A stretch of DNA of 64,000 nt. It comes from Neobacillus ginsengisoli (GTDB lineage: Bacteria; Bacillota; Bacilli; Bacillales_B; DSM-18226). Each line of letters starts with the position of its first letter. Positions within the stretch are counted from its first letter, which is position 1. Position numbers and translations under genes: made by a program. The notes below the pieces were generated by a model, which had not been told where the DNA came from, did not search any database, and saw nothing but the letters and a program-made list of their open reading frames with translations. Positions 52,901 to 61,433 of this stretch are shown here, piece by piece. The stretch is from the NCBI RefSeq assembly GCF_030813055.1, contig NZ_JAUSTW010000011.1, forward strand, positions 1 to 64,000, in the 5' to 3' direction.

Positions 52901-53433
52901 CAATGTTTGATATACTGTCTTATGCGCTTTATCCGAAAGTATATATGGACTATCAAAAGGTATATGATGAGTACGGCAACGTATCTGTGCTTGATACAGC
53001 TACCTTCTTCTACGGAATGCGTCTAGGGGAAGAAACTGAGATGGAAATTGAACGGGGCAAAACGTTAAACGTGAAGCTCGTTTCTGTCAGTGAACCGCAG
53101 CCAGACGGTACACGCGTGGTATACTTTGAATTGAATGGGCAGCCGCGTGAAGTCATCATTAAAGATGAAAGTATTAAATCGACGGTGGCGCAGCGTGTGA
53201 AAGGCGACCGTAATAATCCGAGCCATATTAACGCTACGATGCCGGGAACGGTTATTAAACTGCTTGTGAAGCCTGGCGATCAAGTGAAAAAAGGAGAGTC
53301 CATCGCTATTACAGAAGCGATGAAGATGGAAACAACGGTTCAAGCTCCATTTACAGGCACAGTGAAAGAAGTGTTTGTAAAAGACGGCGATGCCATTCAA
53401 ACAGGCGATTTTCTCATTGAACTTAATAAGTAA
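49990..53433 (+). CDS. pycA: pyruvate carboxylase
   Basis: A 1147-residue single-chain, biotin-dependent enzyme that makes oxaloacetate from pyruvate. Domain order: biotin carboxylase (1-450; ATP-grasp with ALGGGGRGMRIV and VEVAPSL, HPGYGFLSEN), carboxyltransferase (about 530-800; LLTDTTFRDAHQSLLATRIR, the metal site and IKDMAGLLKP), the PC tetramerisation region, and a biotinyl domain with ITEAMKMETT, biotinylated at K1112. The length equals B. subtilis PycA (1148). GGGGGAG precedes the ATG. It lies behind the alr/IS6 relic and not in the usual ftsW-pycA-ctaA setting. A large terminator follows. Confidence 0.96.
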   Translation: MKNQKQIQKVLVANRGEIAIRVFRACTELGLRTVAIYSKEDTGSYHRYKADEAYLIGEGKKPIDAYLDIEGIIEIAKSNNVDAIHPGYGFLSENIYLAKRCEEEGIFFIGPKSEHLDMFGDKVKARTQAQQADIPVIPGSDGPASLAEVEAFGEQYGYPIIIKAALGGGGRGMRIVRSETGVKEAYDRAKSEAKAAFGSDEVYVEKFIEKPKHIEVQILADQHRNVVHLYERDCSVQRRHQKVVEVAPSLSLTEDLRNRICEAAVQLAKNVNYVNAGTVEFLVKDNEFYFIEVNPRIQVEHTITEMITGIDIVQSQILIAAGYNLHSGKVGIPYQEEIATHGFAIQSRVTTEDPLNNFMPDTGKIMAYRSGGGFGVRLDAGNSFQGAVITPYYDSLLVKVTTWALTFEQAAAKMERNLKEFRIRGIKTNIPFLENVVKHANFLSGEYDTSFIDSSPELFVFPKRHDRGTKMLTYIGSITVNGFPGVGKKEKPIFPEPRMPKLKYSEPMAPGTKQILEERGADGLVKWVQEQKSVLLTDTTFRDAHQSLLATRIRTQDLKQIAEPTARMLPNLFSMEMWGGATFDVTYRFLKEDPWERLLQLRDRMPNVLFQMLLRASNAVGYKNYPDNVIKKFVESSAQAGVDVFRIFDSLNWVEGMRVAIDAVRQSHKLAEATICYTGDIHDSSRSKYDLAYYKSLAKELESSGAHILGIKDMAGLLKPMAAYDLVSALKETVSIPIHLHTHDTSGNGILTYTKAIEAGVDIVDVTVSSMAGLTSQPSANTLYYALEGSERCPDVDIRALEQLSHYWEDVRKYYSNFESGMNAPHTEVYMHEMPGGQYSNLQQQAKAVGLGDRFDEVKVMYRRVNDMFGDIVKVTPSSKVVGDMALFMVQNNLTEDDVYERGETLDFPDSVVELFEGYLGQPHGGFPKELQRIILKGKEPIKVRPGELLEPVDFNDMQETLFHKLKRQVTMFDILSYALYPKVYMDYQKVYDEYGNVSVLDTATFFYGMRLGEETEMEIERGKTLNVKLVSVSEPQPDGTRVVYFELNGQPREVIIKDESIKSTVAQRVKGDRNNPSHINATMPGTVIKLLVKPGDQVKKGESIAITEAMKMETTVQAPFTGTVKEVFVKDGDAIQTGDFLIELNK

Positions 53434-53437
53434 TTAA

Positions 53438-53494
53438 AAGAGGCTGACTCAAAAGGTCGTTGAATGACGACTCTTTTGAGTCAGCTTTTTATTA
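53438..53494 (+). terminator. terminator of pycA
   Basis: AGGCTGACTCAAAAG...CGTTGA mirrors TGACGACTCTTTTGAGTCAGC, a long stem with a few mismatches, followed by T5. Confidence 0.85.
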
Positions 53495-53569
53495 TTGCCT
53501 CTATTTTGGGTCTTGAATTGAAATTTAAGCTACATATGAAGGAGAAATCCCCTCTAACCGGAATTAACC

Positions 53570-53719
53570 GTATGAATTTCTTCGAACGGAAGATACAGTT
53601 GTTGTAACGATTTAACTCGTTTATCTCGTTCCTCGAAAGATCTGATTGAGATTACAGAGCTAATTTCACAAAAAGGAGCGCATTTAAAAAGTTTAAAGGA
53701 GTCTTGGCTGCGATCCCAT
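53570..53719 (+). pseudogene. middle part of a serine resolvase (plus-strand half)
   Basis: The plus-strand frame ...NDLTRLSRSSKDLIEITELI then SQKGAHLKSLKESWL is the catalytic-domain core of a Tn3-type resolvase (TRLSRS with the helix E region). It is cut at both sides. The N-terminal segment of the same kind of protein lies directly next to it on the other strand, at 53718-53835. Confidence 0.75.
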
Positions 53720-53835
53720 TTGGTACCAGTCATTTTTTCAAAAAAGATACGTTCGCATCCGAAATCTTCAAGCTGTTTCTTTTGGCGATCTAAATTTTGT
53801 TAAATTGTGGAAACGCGCATGTAACCCAATGTCAT
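53718..53835 (-). pseudogene. N-terminal part of a serine resolvase (minus-strand half)
   Basis: Minus-strand ATG at 53835: MTLGYMRVST, an in-frame stop, then QNLDRQKKQLEDFGCERIFF and EKMTGTKWD. YMRVST contains the catalytic Ser of resolvases. It ends exactly where the oppositely oriented middle part begins, so an inversion with one end inside the gene is implied. Confidence 0.78.
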
Positions 53836-54087
53836 TTCATCCTCACCTTCCTACATTATTGACCAAAAATATCAAATAATTAATATTGTCACAAAATATT
53901 TTGTTACATATTTTTGTTACGTAATTTATGAGAGATTGGTAGACAGAATATTTGTTTTTACACCGCCTAACAGAAACGAACGTTTTTGTTACGGTAATTG
54001 CATAGAAAAGGCTACTTTATAAAAAGTAGCGATTAATTTTTGATATTAACTGTTTTATGATAATAAAGTTAAAAACTCCAGTCATCG

Positions 54088-54125
54088 TATTCAACAATCG
54101 GGCCATATTGTTGAAAATCAACAGG
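54088..54125 (+). repeat. short copy of the CAACAATCGGGC core
   Basis: TATTCAACAATCGGGCCATATTGTTGAA: the core itself forms a small palindrome (TTCAACAAT with ATTGTTGAA) around CGGGCCAT. Confidence 0.55.
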
Positions 54126-54179
54126 AACCTATAGGAAGTGTAGTTATTATATGCCAGAGGCCAGAAGGCTTAAGATCAT

Positions 54180-54720
54180 TTTAACCTCGTTCACGTGGAA
54201 AGTATGGCTTTTCATCTGATCAAACTTGAAACCATTTTTGGCCTCTTTGATGACGAAATCTCTGGAAGAAAAGGCAACTTATAAATTGGTCACAAAAAAT
54301 GAATGGATAAAGAACAGTTCGCCCGAGGAGCGTACCGATTATATAATCACTTTTCTTGGCTTAGACCATGGTTTTGCCTGATAAATAGTTTCTTCAAAAT
54401 AGCATTCGGTCTTTGTAACATCTTTAGGCATTGAGAAGGGATGATATTCTTCTACAATTTGTTGTAACTAGGCATTAGACTTTAGTCGAATCACGTAATA
54501 GACCGTTTCTTTTACACACAAATTATATAAATCTGGGTCAGAAAAACCACTGTCTCCGCGAAAAAATTATGAAGTTTCCGGGAATTTCTCGTTGTAATGT
54601 TCAATAATTGGTTGTATTAATTCTATAACACCCTATGAAGTTTACACGTTTCCAGGATGTAGCTTTGCCTTCAAAAAAGTCGCCTGTTACACCATCAAAA
54701 TAGCTGGGCCCATTAGTTTA
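54180..54720 (-). pseudogene. IS1380-family transposase remnant
   Basis: Minus-strand frames read ELIQPIIEHYNEKFPETS, FRGDSGFSDPDLYNLCVKET and YYVIRLKSNA, then KTECYFEETIYQAKPWSKPR and SGELFFIHSFFVTNL, broken by several stops and frameshifts. The FRGDSGF motif carries a catalytic Asp of IS1380-family (DDE group 1) enzymes. Both ends are missing. Confidence 0.78.
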
Positions 54721-54996
54721 ATTACATGATATTTCTCAAAATATCTTCGCACTATGAAAGATATTCAAATGAAACTTTGTTATTATGAAGAGTAACTAAT
54801 ATAATGAACATTGAGATTTCATTGTGAGAAAATATTCGTGGGGATCGTGATTATGACTATGCCCCTGTCCCTGTCCTATTTTGCTAGACTTCCTGGCTTT
54901 ATACGGCTGCTATTGAGCAGCGGATTATTAGTGGGGGCATATTTTTGACTCTTGTTTTGGAAAATCTGTTTCATTGGGATAAGCTTCAAAACAAGT

Positions 54997-55033
54997 AAAA
55001 AGACTAGAGTTAAAGGCTCTAGTCTATTCTTTA
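54997..55033 (+). terminator. hairpin before the AraC-type gene
   Basis: AGACTAGAG pairs with CTCTAGTCT around TTAAAGG, 9 bp perfect. It ends about 50 bp before the regulator's start, so it may be a terminator of older upstream DNA or part of the leader. Confidence 0.7.
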
Positions 55034-55075
55034 TGTGCATTGCACATTTTTAATCTAGTCCTGAGGAGAATGTTC

Positions 55076-57403
55076 ATGAATCGGCTGATAAAAGAAGATT
55101 CTTATCAAATAAGTTTACAAAACATTGAATATTATTCACAGCATATCCATTTAGGGATTGAGATTCTTCTTGTTATAAGTGGGGAAATTGAGGTTACGGT
55201 CAATCAACAATCTTGCCATTTAGCTGAAAATGATCTTCTGCTTATTAACGCCAATGATATACGCTCTATTGAGGGTAATAAGGAGAATGTGGTCTTATCG
55301 TTACAAATTCCCATGGATCTAATCGAGCCTTATTATCCGAATATTCATGAGTGTCATTTTAACTGCAATTCATCCAAAGAGAATAATGGGCTGTATCTGC
55401 TCTTTGATCAAATTCGCCAACTAATGGCAAAAATTTTGATTTCATTTTACCAAAAGCAGGATGGCAGTGAAATTGAGATCAACGGACTGATTTATCAGTT
55501 AGTTACACTGTTGATTCGAAATTTTAAAGCAACACATCTCGTGAGTAATCAATTCACGGAAATGAAGGATGAAAGAATTAGAGAGATTCTAGCTTTTATC
55601 GAAAAAAATTATCGCAAACCGATATCATTGGAGGAAATCGCCAAACGGCAGTATTTGTCTCTTTACTATTTGTCGCGTTATTTCAAGCAGGAAGTTGGTG
55701 TTAGTTTCTCCCAATATGTCAAAAATGTCCGATTGAAATCAGCGGTTCATGACCTGCTGTATACCGGCCATAATATTACCCAGATTTCGCTGAATAATGG
55801 TTTTCCCAATGTGAAGGCATTTAATAAGGCTTTTAAAGAAATGTACCAGCAAACGCCTGCTGAATATCGCAGCCTTCATAAAATGGAACCGATGGATGTC
55901 GAGGAAGTGAAACATGAAACGGAACAATATACATTACTGCAATCGTCCAACTTTTTAATGGAAATCAGCAAATATATTTCAGGAAATGAGAAGAGCACCA
56001 CGCTGATGGAACCGGCTGCTTCAGTGGTATATCTGGACCTGCCGCAGGAGCCCATTTTTATCAGGGAAAAAGCCATAAAGTTACTGGTGATTGGGCAGCT
56101 GGAATATGCTTTGCATGAAGAAGTGCAGGCAGACTTAAAGTTGATCCAAGAGGAACTTGGATTTGAATATATCTATTTTACGAACCTTTTTTCGGGCAGC
56201 TTTGCAATGACAACGCCGCTCTATCAAATAGGAGGGCAATTTTATCAAATGGATGCCTTATTCAGCCGCTTTCAACAATTAGGGTTGGTTCCTTTCATTC
56301 GCGTGGAAGTAGAAAAGGAAGTGGCAAGCAGCTCTGAATATCTTAAGAAGCTGGATGAATTTTTACAGCACAGTCTTAGTTATTTTGGCAGCGGTTTTGT
56401 TGGCAAATGGCGGTTTGAATTGGTTTTCCCGGAATGGGGTGAAACAGCTATGAGCTTTTATCAAGATTTTTATCAAACCGTGAAAAAGTGGGCTTATGCC
56501 GCAAAAGTGGGACTTCATGTGCCGTTTTCTTTAGGAAAGGCTATACCCGTTCCTGCTGCTGACTTTTTAAACCAAATTTCCGACCGTTGCGAGCTGGTCT
56601 GCTTCACCTGCAATCCGAATGAAGAAGTGGATTTTACCGATATGAATAATCGTACTTTTGAAGGAGTAAAAAATTATGTAAAGAAAGCATGCAGCAGATT
56701 AAAGGTAAGTTTATCGTCTGCGGGTTTGGAGGAGGTTCCGATTTTTCTTACGGATTGGAATACACTTTATGGAAATACGATGGATTTGAGCGGCACTTTT
56801 TTCCGTTCGGCCCTTATTTTTAAAGAAATGCTGGATGCGATGAAAGAAATTTCCGGTTTGGGGTTCTGGATTGATACCCACTCACTGGAAAAAAATAATC
56901 TGGATCAAGACCATATTGCCATGAATGGAATTGCCCTCCTGTATTATTATCAAATTAAACGCCCTGCTTATTTTAATCTTCAACTGATGGCAAAAATGAC
57001 CTTGCGGATTTTAGCTGAAGGCGAGGATTTTGTCATGGCAATGGGGGAAAATGGCTACCAATTGGCCATTTATAACCCCTCCTATATCAATCCTTCTTAT
57101 TCGGTCGAAAGTTTCTTTTTGCATTCCATTACAAAGGAAAAGAAAGTGGTGATTTCAGGGCTGCCGCCTGGCCGTTACCAAATCCGCAAGCACATCCTTG
57201 ATCAAAATAACGGCGAATTTTATATTAACTGGATAAATTTACAGCATCAGGATATTTACGATCCGGAGATCATTACCTTTATCAAGCAGGGAACCCACCC
57301 TGATTTGCAAATTTATGAGGAAAAAGTGGCAGCGGAGCTTTATTTGCAATCCACCCTGACCTTAAACGCTTTTCATCTCTTTGAAATAAAGCCATTAAGT
57401 TAA
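55076..57403 (+). CDS. AraC-family regulator with C-terminal GH39-like domain
   Basis: A 775-residue protein. Residues 1-110 are a cupin-type sensor (HIHLGIEILLVISGEIEV). Two AraC HTH motifs lie at about 160-260 (ISLEEIAKRQYLSLYYLSRY, NITQISLNNGFPNVKAFNKA, ending QQTPAEYR). From about 320 a TIM-barrel domain resembling GH39 beta-xylosidases follows (FGSGFVGKWRFELVFPEWGE; later FLTDWNT, SGLGFWIDTHSLE). The usual acid/base context (WNEP) reads FPEW and the nucleophile Glu position looks like Asp (LTDWN), so the barrel is probably a ligand sensor. GAGGAG serves ATG 55076. It precedes the threonine cluster on the same strand and may, but need not, control it. Confidence 0.85.
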   Translation: MNRLIKEDSYQISLQNIEYYSQHIHLGIEILLVISGEIEVTVNQQSCHLAENDLLLINANDIRSIEGNKENVVLSLQIPMDLIEPYYPNIHECHFNCNSSKENNGLYLLFDQIRQLMAKILISFYQKQDGSEIEINGLIYQLVTLLIRNFKATHLVSNQFTEMKDERIREILAFIEKNYRKPISLEEIAKRQYLSLYYLSRYFKQEVGVSFSQYVKNVRLKSAVHDLLYTGHNITQISLNNGFPNVKAFNKAFKEMYQQTPAEYRSLHKMEPMDVEEVKHETEQYTLLQSSNFLMEISKYISGNEKSTTLMEPAASVVYLDLPQEPIFIREKAIKLLVIGQLEYALHEEVQADLKLIQEELGFEYIYFTNLFSGSFAMTTPLYQIGGQFYQMDALFSRFQQLGLVPFIRVEVEKEVASSSEYLKKLDEFLQHSLSYFGSGFVGKWRFELVFPEWGETAMSFYQDFYQTVKKWAYAAKVGLHVPFSLGKAIPVPAADFLNQISDRCELVCFTCNPNEEVDFTDMNNRTFEGVKNYVKKACSRLKVSLSSAGLEEVPIFLTDWNTLYGNTMDLSGTFFRSALIFKEMLDAMKEISGLGFWIDTHSLEKNNLDQDHIAMNGIALLYYYQIKRPAYFNLQLMAKMTLRILAEGEDFVMAMGENGYQLAIYNPSYINPSYSVESFFLHSITKEKKVVISGLPPGRYQIRKHILDQNNGEFYINWINLQHQDIYDPEIITFIKQGTHPDLQIYEEKVAAELYLQSTLTLNAFHLFEIKPLS

Positions 57404-57420
57404 AACTTAATGGTCCTTTT
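57392..57420 (+). terminator. terminator overlapping the regulator's stop codon
   Basis: CCATTAAGTT (57392-57401) pairs perfectly with AACTTAATGG (57404-57413), followed by TCC and T6. The stop TAA (57401-57403) lies in the loop region. Confidence 0.85.
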
Positions 57421-57522
57421 TTGCGGTTAAATGTGACGAAAATGTGAAGGAGGGCAAATATGGGAGGTACATACAACAAAAATGGGAATGCAAATCAACA
57501 AAGTTCGATTTAAACTAAAGAT

Positions 57523-57537
57523 ATGGAAACGTTTTCA
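57523..57537. promoter_or_regulatory. perfect CcpA cre box upstream of kbl
   Basis: ATGGAAACGTTTTCA matches WTGNAANCGNWNNCW at every defined position. It lies 71-85 bp before the kbl start, so glucose repression of the threonine/serine catabolic genes through CcpA is predicted. Confidence 0.8.
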
Positions 57538-57607
57538 TAGCAGATTTTCTTAATGGGAAACGGATAAGAAATTTTTACTGAAAAGTTTATTGATGGAGGT
57601 TTGTACG

Positions 57608-58804
57608 ATGTCAAGAAAAGTTTTAGAAGATATATTAACTCCCCAGCTGCAAGAGCTGCGTGAGAAAGGGCTATATAACGTCATTGATACAGTAGAAGGC
57701 CCCAATGGCCCAATCGTGACAATCAATGGCAAAGATGTCATCAATATGTCATCCAACAATTACCTTGGGTTAGCAAACAATGAAAAATTAATCCAAAAGG
57801 CGAACGAAGCGACGAAACAGTACGGTGTGGGTGCCGGTGCCGTTCGGACAATTAACGGAACTATGACCATCCATAATGAATTGGAAAAAAGGATTGCCGA
57901 ATTCAAGCATACGGAAGCGGCAATTGCTTTCCAATCAGGATTTAATTGCAATATGGGCGCAATCTCGGCGGTCATGACGAAGAAGGATGCGATTATTTCC
58001 GACGAATTGAACCATGCATCGATTATTGATGGCTGCCGTTTGTCCGGAGCAAAAATCATCCGGGTCAAACACCAGGACATGGATGACCTAAGGAGGGCTG
58101 CAAAAGAAGCGGTCGAAAGCGGTGCCTATGAAAAAATTATGTATATCACCGATGGCGTTTTTTCAATGGATGGGGATGTGGCGAAGCTTCCTGAAATCGT
58201 GGAAATTGCCGAGGAATATGGCTTGCTTACATATGTTGATGACGCACATGGTTCAGGCGTCATGGGCAATGGCGCCGGCACGGTTAAACATTTTGGCCTT
58301 TCCGATCAAATTGATTTTCAAATCGGAACGCTTTCCAAGGCCATTGGTGTCGTGGGCGGCTATGTGGCCGGTACCCAGCAATTGATTGATTGGTTAAAAG
58401 TGCGTGCCCGTCCATTCCTATTTTCAACATCGCTGACGCCAGGAGCTGCCGCTGCCTGCATTGAAGCCATCAACATCATGACGGAATCAACGGAGAGAGT
58501 CGATCAGTTATGGGAAAATGGCCGCTATTTAAAAGAAGGCTTGATAAACTTAGGGTTTGATATTGGCCACTCGGAAACACCGATTACACCATGTATCATC
58601 GGCGAAGAAACATTAACGCAGCAATTATCCCGCCGCCTAATGGAAGAGGGGGTTTACGCCAAAGCCATCACCTACCCAACGGTGCCAAAGGGAACAGGCA
58701 GAGTGCGCAATATGCCGACAGCGGCCCATACAAAAGAAATGCTAGACCAAGTGCTTGCTGTATATGAAAAGGTTGGAAAAGAACTGGGTGTCATCCAAGT
58801 TTAA
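57608..58804 (+). CDS. kbl: 2-amino-3-ketobutyrate CoA ligase (glycine C-acetyltransferase)
   Basis: A 398-residue PLP-dependent alpha-oxoamine synthase. It cleaves 2-amino-3-oxobutyrate with CoA to glycine and acetyl-CoA. The PLP lysine is K244 ([15 protein letters not shown]). [44 protein letters not shown] and [11 protein letters not shown] are family blocks, and the length equals the E. coli enzyme (398). A KAPA synthase (BioF) is excluded mainly by context: tdh follows directly. GGAGGT at 57595-57600 puts the start at ATG 57608 instead of 57590. A perfect cre box lies upstream. Confidence 0.93.
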   Translation: MSRKVLEDILTPQLQELREKGLYNVIDTVEGPNGPIVTINGKDVINMSSNNYLGLANNEKLIQKANEATKQYGVGAGAVRTINGTMTIHNELEKRIAEFKHTEAAIAFQSGFNCNMGAISAVMTKKDAIISDELNHASIIDGCRLSGAKIIRVKHQDMDDLRRAAKEAVESGAYEKIMYITDGVFSMDGDVAKLPEIVEIAEEYGLLTYVDDAHGSGVMGNGAGTVKHFGLSDQIDFQIGTLSKAIGVVGGYVAGTQQLIDWLKVRARPFLFSTSLTPGAAAACIEAINIMTESTERVDQLWENGRYLKEGLINLGFDIGHSETPITPCIIGEETLTQQLSRRLMEEGVYAKAITYPTVPKGTGRVRNMPTAAHTKEMLDQVLAVYEKVGKELGVIQV

Positions 58805-58808
58805 AAGA

Positions 58809-58853
58809 TAGACAGGGGAGGGCCCCGTTTTCAGAATGGGTCCTTCCCTGTTA
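58809..58853 (+). terminator. hairpin between kbl and tdh
   Basis: CAGGGGAGGGCCC pairs with GGGTCCTTCCCTG with small mismatches. Only TTA follows, so it may attenuate rather than stop transcription into tdh. Confidence 0.6.
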
Positions 58854-58906
58854 CAACTTGATACCATGTTCATTTTTTGAGGAAAATACTCAGGAGGTTG
58901 TTTACG

Positions 58907-59884
58907 ATGAAAAAAATTCTTGTGACCGGAAGCTTAGGCCAAATCGGTTCAGAGTTAACGATGAGACTGCGGGAACTTTACGGAGAGGAAAATGTCCTTG
59001 CCACTGATATCCGCCATGTTGACGGCAACCCAGTCGTGGAAAATGGTTTATTTGATACATTGGATGTGCTGGATGGGGATAGAATGCAGAAACTGGTCAA
59101 TGACCATCACATTGATACGATTATCCATTTGGCAGCGCTGCTATCGGCAACAGCCGAGAAAAAACCGCTGCTAGCCTGGAATTTAAATATGGGCGGATTG
59201 GTGAATGCGCTCGAGGTGGCGCGAAATTCCGATTGCCAGTTCTTTACACCAAGCTCGATTGGCGCCTTTGGTCCGTCCACGCCAAAAGACAATACCCCCC
59301 AGGATACAATCCAACGGCCGAACACGATGTACGGTGTCACCAAAGTAAGCGCCGAATTGCTATGTGACTATTATTTTGCAAAATTTGGCGTCGATACCCG
59401 CGGCGTCCGCTTCCCCGGATTGATTTCCTACAAAACACTTCCGGGTGGAGGAACGACAGACTATGCGGTTGATATCTACTATGAAGCGTTAAAGAACAAA
59501 AAATACACGTCCTATATTGCGAAAGGCACTTACATGGATATGATGTATATGCCGGATGCGATTGATTCGATTATTAAATTAATGGAAGCGGATTCACCAA
59601 GATTAAAACATCGAAATGCCTTTAATATTACAGCCATGAGTTTTGAACCTGAAGAAATTGCCGCTTCCATCAGAAAATTTATACCGGAGTTTACGATGAA
59701 TTATCAGGTAGATCCAGTCCGGCAGCAGATTGCCGACTCTTGGCCAAACAGCATTGATGCGGCCGCTGCCAAAGAGGAATGGGATTTTAACCCGCGGTAC
59801 GATTTAGACCGTATGACAAAATCCATGCTCGAAAACTTAGCGAAAAAATTGGGCATTCCATTTGGGGAACCTGTATTGGTTTAA
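58907..59884 (+). CDS. tdh: NAD-dependent L-threonine 3-dehydrogenase, SDR (epimerase-like) type
   Basis: A 325-residue extended SDR protein. The NAD-binding motif is GSLGQIGSE (residues 8-16), and the catalytic Y142-x3-K146 in MYGVTK with TPSSIGAFG carries the Ser. The substrate region ([20 protein letters not shown]) is that of the epimerase-type threonine dehydrogenases known from Bacteroidetes, Thermoplasma and animals, distinct from the zinc-dependent MDR-type Tdh of E. coli. The product is 2-amino-3-ketobutyrate, the substrate of Kbl. AGGAGG precedes ATG 58907; a longer frame to 58877 is rejected. Confidence 0.92.
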   Translation: MKKILVTGSLGQIGSELTMRLRELYGEENVLATDIRHVDGNPVVENGLFDTLDVLDGDRMQKLVNDHHIDTIIHLAALLSATAEKKPLLAWNLNMGGLVNALEVARNSDCQFFTPSSIGAFGPSTPKDNTPQDTIQRPNTMYGVTKVSAELLCDYYFAKFGVDTRGVRFPGLISYKTLPGGGTTDYAVDIYYEALKNKKYTSYIAKGTYMDMMYMPDAIDSIIKLMEADSPRLKHRNAFNITAMSFEPEEIAASIRKFIPEFTMNYQVDPVRQQIADSWPNSIDAAAAKEEWDFNPRYDLDRMTKSMLENLAKKLGIPFGEPVLV

Positions 59885-59948
59885 AAGAAAGAATAACATC
59901 AAGAAGAAAGAGTTTAAAAAAATCCAATTAGGGAAAGTAGGGCAGTTT

Positions 59949-61352
59949 ATGTCAAAAAACCAGGAATTAAAGCGGGGGCTTAAATCGCGTCATATCCAAA
60001 TGATTGCTTTGGGTGGGACCATCGGGGTTGGGTTATTTATGGGATCGGCCAGTACGATTAAATGGACGGGCCCATCGGTTATGATTGCCTATGCAGTTGC
60101 AGGTCTCTTCTTATTTTTCATTATGCGCTCGATGGGGGAAATGCTTTATTTGGAACCAACCACCGGTTCATTTGCTGACCTCGGCAATAAATATATCCAT
60201 CCTTTGGCCGGTTATTTGACAGCTTGGAGCTATTGGTTCCAATGGATCATTGTCGGCATGTCGGAAATCATCGCGGTTGGTTCGTATATGAATTATTGGT
60301 TCCCACATCTGCCAACATGGGTCCCTGGGGTGGTCGCGATGGTGATCCTTGGCGTTGCCAACATGATTTCGGTTAAAAACTTTGGTGAATTTGAATTCTG
60401 GTTTTCATTAATTAAAGTTTTAACGATTGTCGTCTTAATTATTGCTGGTATTGGCATTATTCTCTTTGGCTTCGGGAATGGCGGCCATGCAATTGGATTT
60501 TCGAACATTTGGAAAAATGGCGGCTTTTTCACCGGTGGCTTTAAAGGATTCTTCTTTGCCCTTTCCATCGTAATCGGCGCTTATCAAGGAGTGGAACTGA
60601 TTGGGATTACGGCCGGTGAGGCAGAAAATCCACAAAAAACGATCACACATGCTGTGAAAACAACCGTTTGGCGTATTTTAATTTTCTATATAGGTGCGAT
60701 CTTTGTCATTGTAACCGTTTACCCTTGGAACCAGCTCAATCAAATTGGCAGCCCATTCGTTTCGGTTTTTGCCAAAATTGGAATTACGGCTGCAGCCGGC
60801 ATTATCAACTTTGTCGTTATCACGGCAGCAATGAGCGGCTGTAACAGCGGCATCTTTAGCGCCACACGGATGCTTTACACATTGGCGAAAAATGGACAGG
60901 CACCAAAGATTTTTGCCAAATTATCGGAAAATAAAGTTCCTGTCTATTCAACCTTAACGGTTTTAGTCGGCTTGGTCATTGGGGTTGTGTTGAGCTATGT
61001 TGCACCGCCATCCATCTTCGTGTATGTTTACAGTGCGAGTATACTTCCAGGAATGATTCCATGGTTTGTATTGCTCATCAGTGAAATCAGATTTAGAAAA
61101 GTAAATGCTGGTGCAATGGAAAAACATCCATTTAAAATGCCTTTTGCACCGTACAGCAACTATGCTACCATTGTATTTTTACTGGTCGTCCTTGTCGGTA
61201 TGTTTATCAATCCAAGCACGCGCATCCCGTTAATCGTGGGAATTGCATTCCTTGCCATCATGACAGCCATTTTCTATCTGTTAAAAATGGAAAAACGCGT
61301 ACCGTTAGACGAGGCCGAAAACGAAAAAGGCACAAAACCACAAGCAGTATAA
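59949..61352 (+). CDS. amino-acid permease (APC superfamily, AAT type)
   Basis: A 467-residue transporter with 12 predicted helices. The N-terminal signature is LKSRHIQMIALGGTIGVGLF, followed by MRSMGEMLYLEPTTGSFADL, the AYQGVELIGITAGEAENPQK block and AAMSGCNSGIFSATRMLYTL, as in the AAT group (AapA, CycA, LysP-like). The first ATG of the open frame (59862) overlaps tdh; the ATG at 59949, 65 bp after tdh, gives the normal N-terminus, though its ribosome site (GGAAAG at 59933-59938) is weak. Placed between tdh and serine dehydratase, it probably imports threonine, serine or a related small amino acid. Confidence 0.88.
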   Translation: MSKNQELKRGLKSRHIQMIALGGTIGVGLFMGSASTIKWTGPSVMIAYAVAGLFLFFIMRSMGEMLYLEPTTGSFADLGNKYIHPLAGYLTAWSYWFQWIIVGMSEIIAVGSYMNYWFPHLPTWVPGVVAMVILGVANMISVKNFGEFEFWFSLIKVLTIVVLIIAGIGIILFGFGNGGHAIGFSNIWKNGGFFTGGFKGFFFALSIVIGAYQGVELIGITAGEAENPQKTITHAVKTTVWRILIFYIGAIFVIVTVYPWNQLNQIGSPFVSVFAKIGITAAAGIINFVVITAAMSGCNSGIFSATRMLYTLAKNGQAPKIFAKLSENKVPVYSTLTVLVGLVIGVVLSYVAPPSIFVYVYSASILPGMIPWFVLLISEIRFRKVNAGAMEKHPFKMPFAPYSNYATIVFLLVVLVGMFINPSTRIPLIVGIAFLAIMTAIFYLLKMEKRVPLDEAENEKGTKPQAV

Positions 61353-61379
61353 TATAAAGAAAACAAAGGATGAAAGGGG

Positions 61380-61425
61380 GGACGGTTCTAATGCTTCATG
61401 CATGGGGACCGTCTTCTTTGAGGGA
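61380..61425 (+). terminator. hairpin between permease and serine dehydratase genes
   Basis: GGGACGGT pairs with ACCGTC(TTC) across a 20-nt loop. A weak stop or processing site within the cluster. Confidence 0.45.
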
Positions 61426-61433
61426 GTGATATT

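Noticed and set aside
52193..53400. Several minus-strand ORFs over pycA
   Set aside because: Antisense shadows of a complete 1147-residue enzyme with all domains.
57608..58804. Assigning this gene as bioF (KAPA synthase)
   Set aside because: Same fold and length, but the adjacent threonine dehydrogenase and absence of biotin genes favour kbl.
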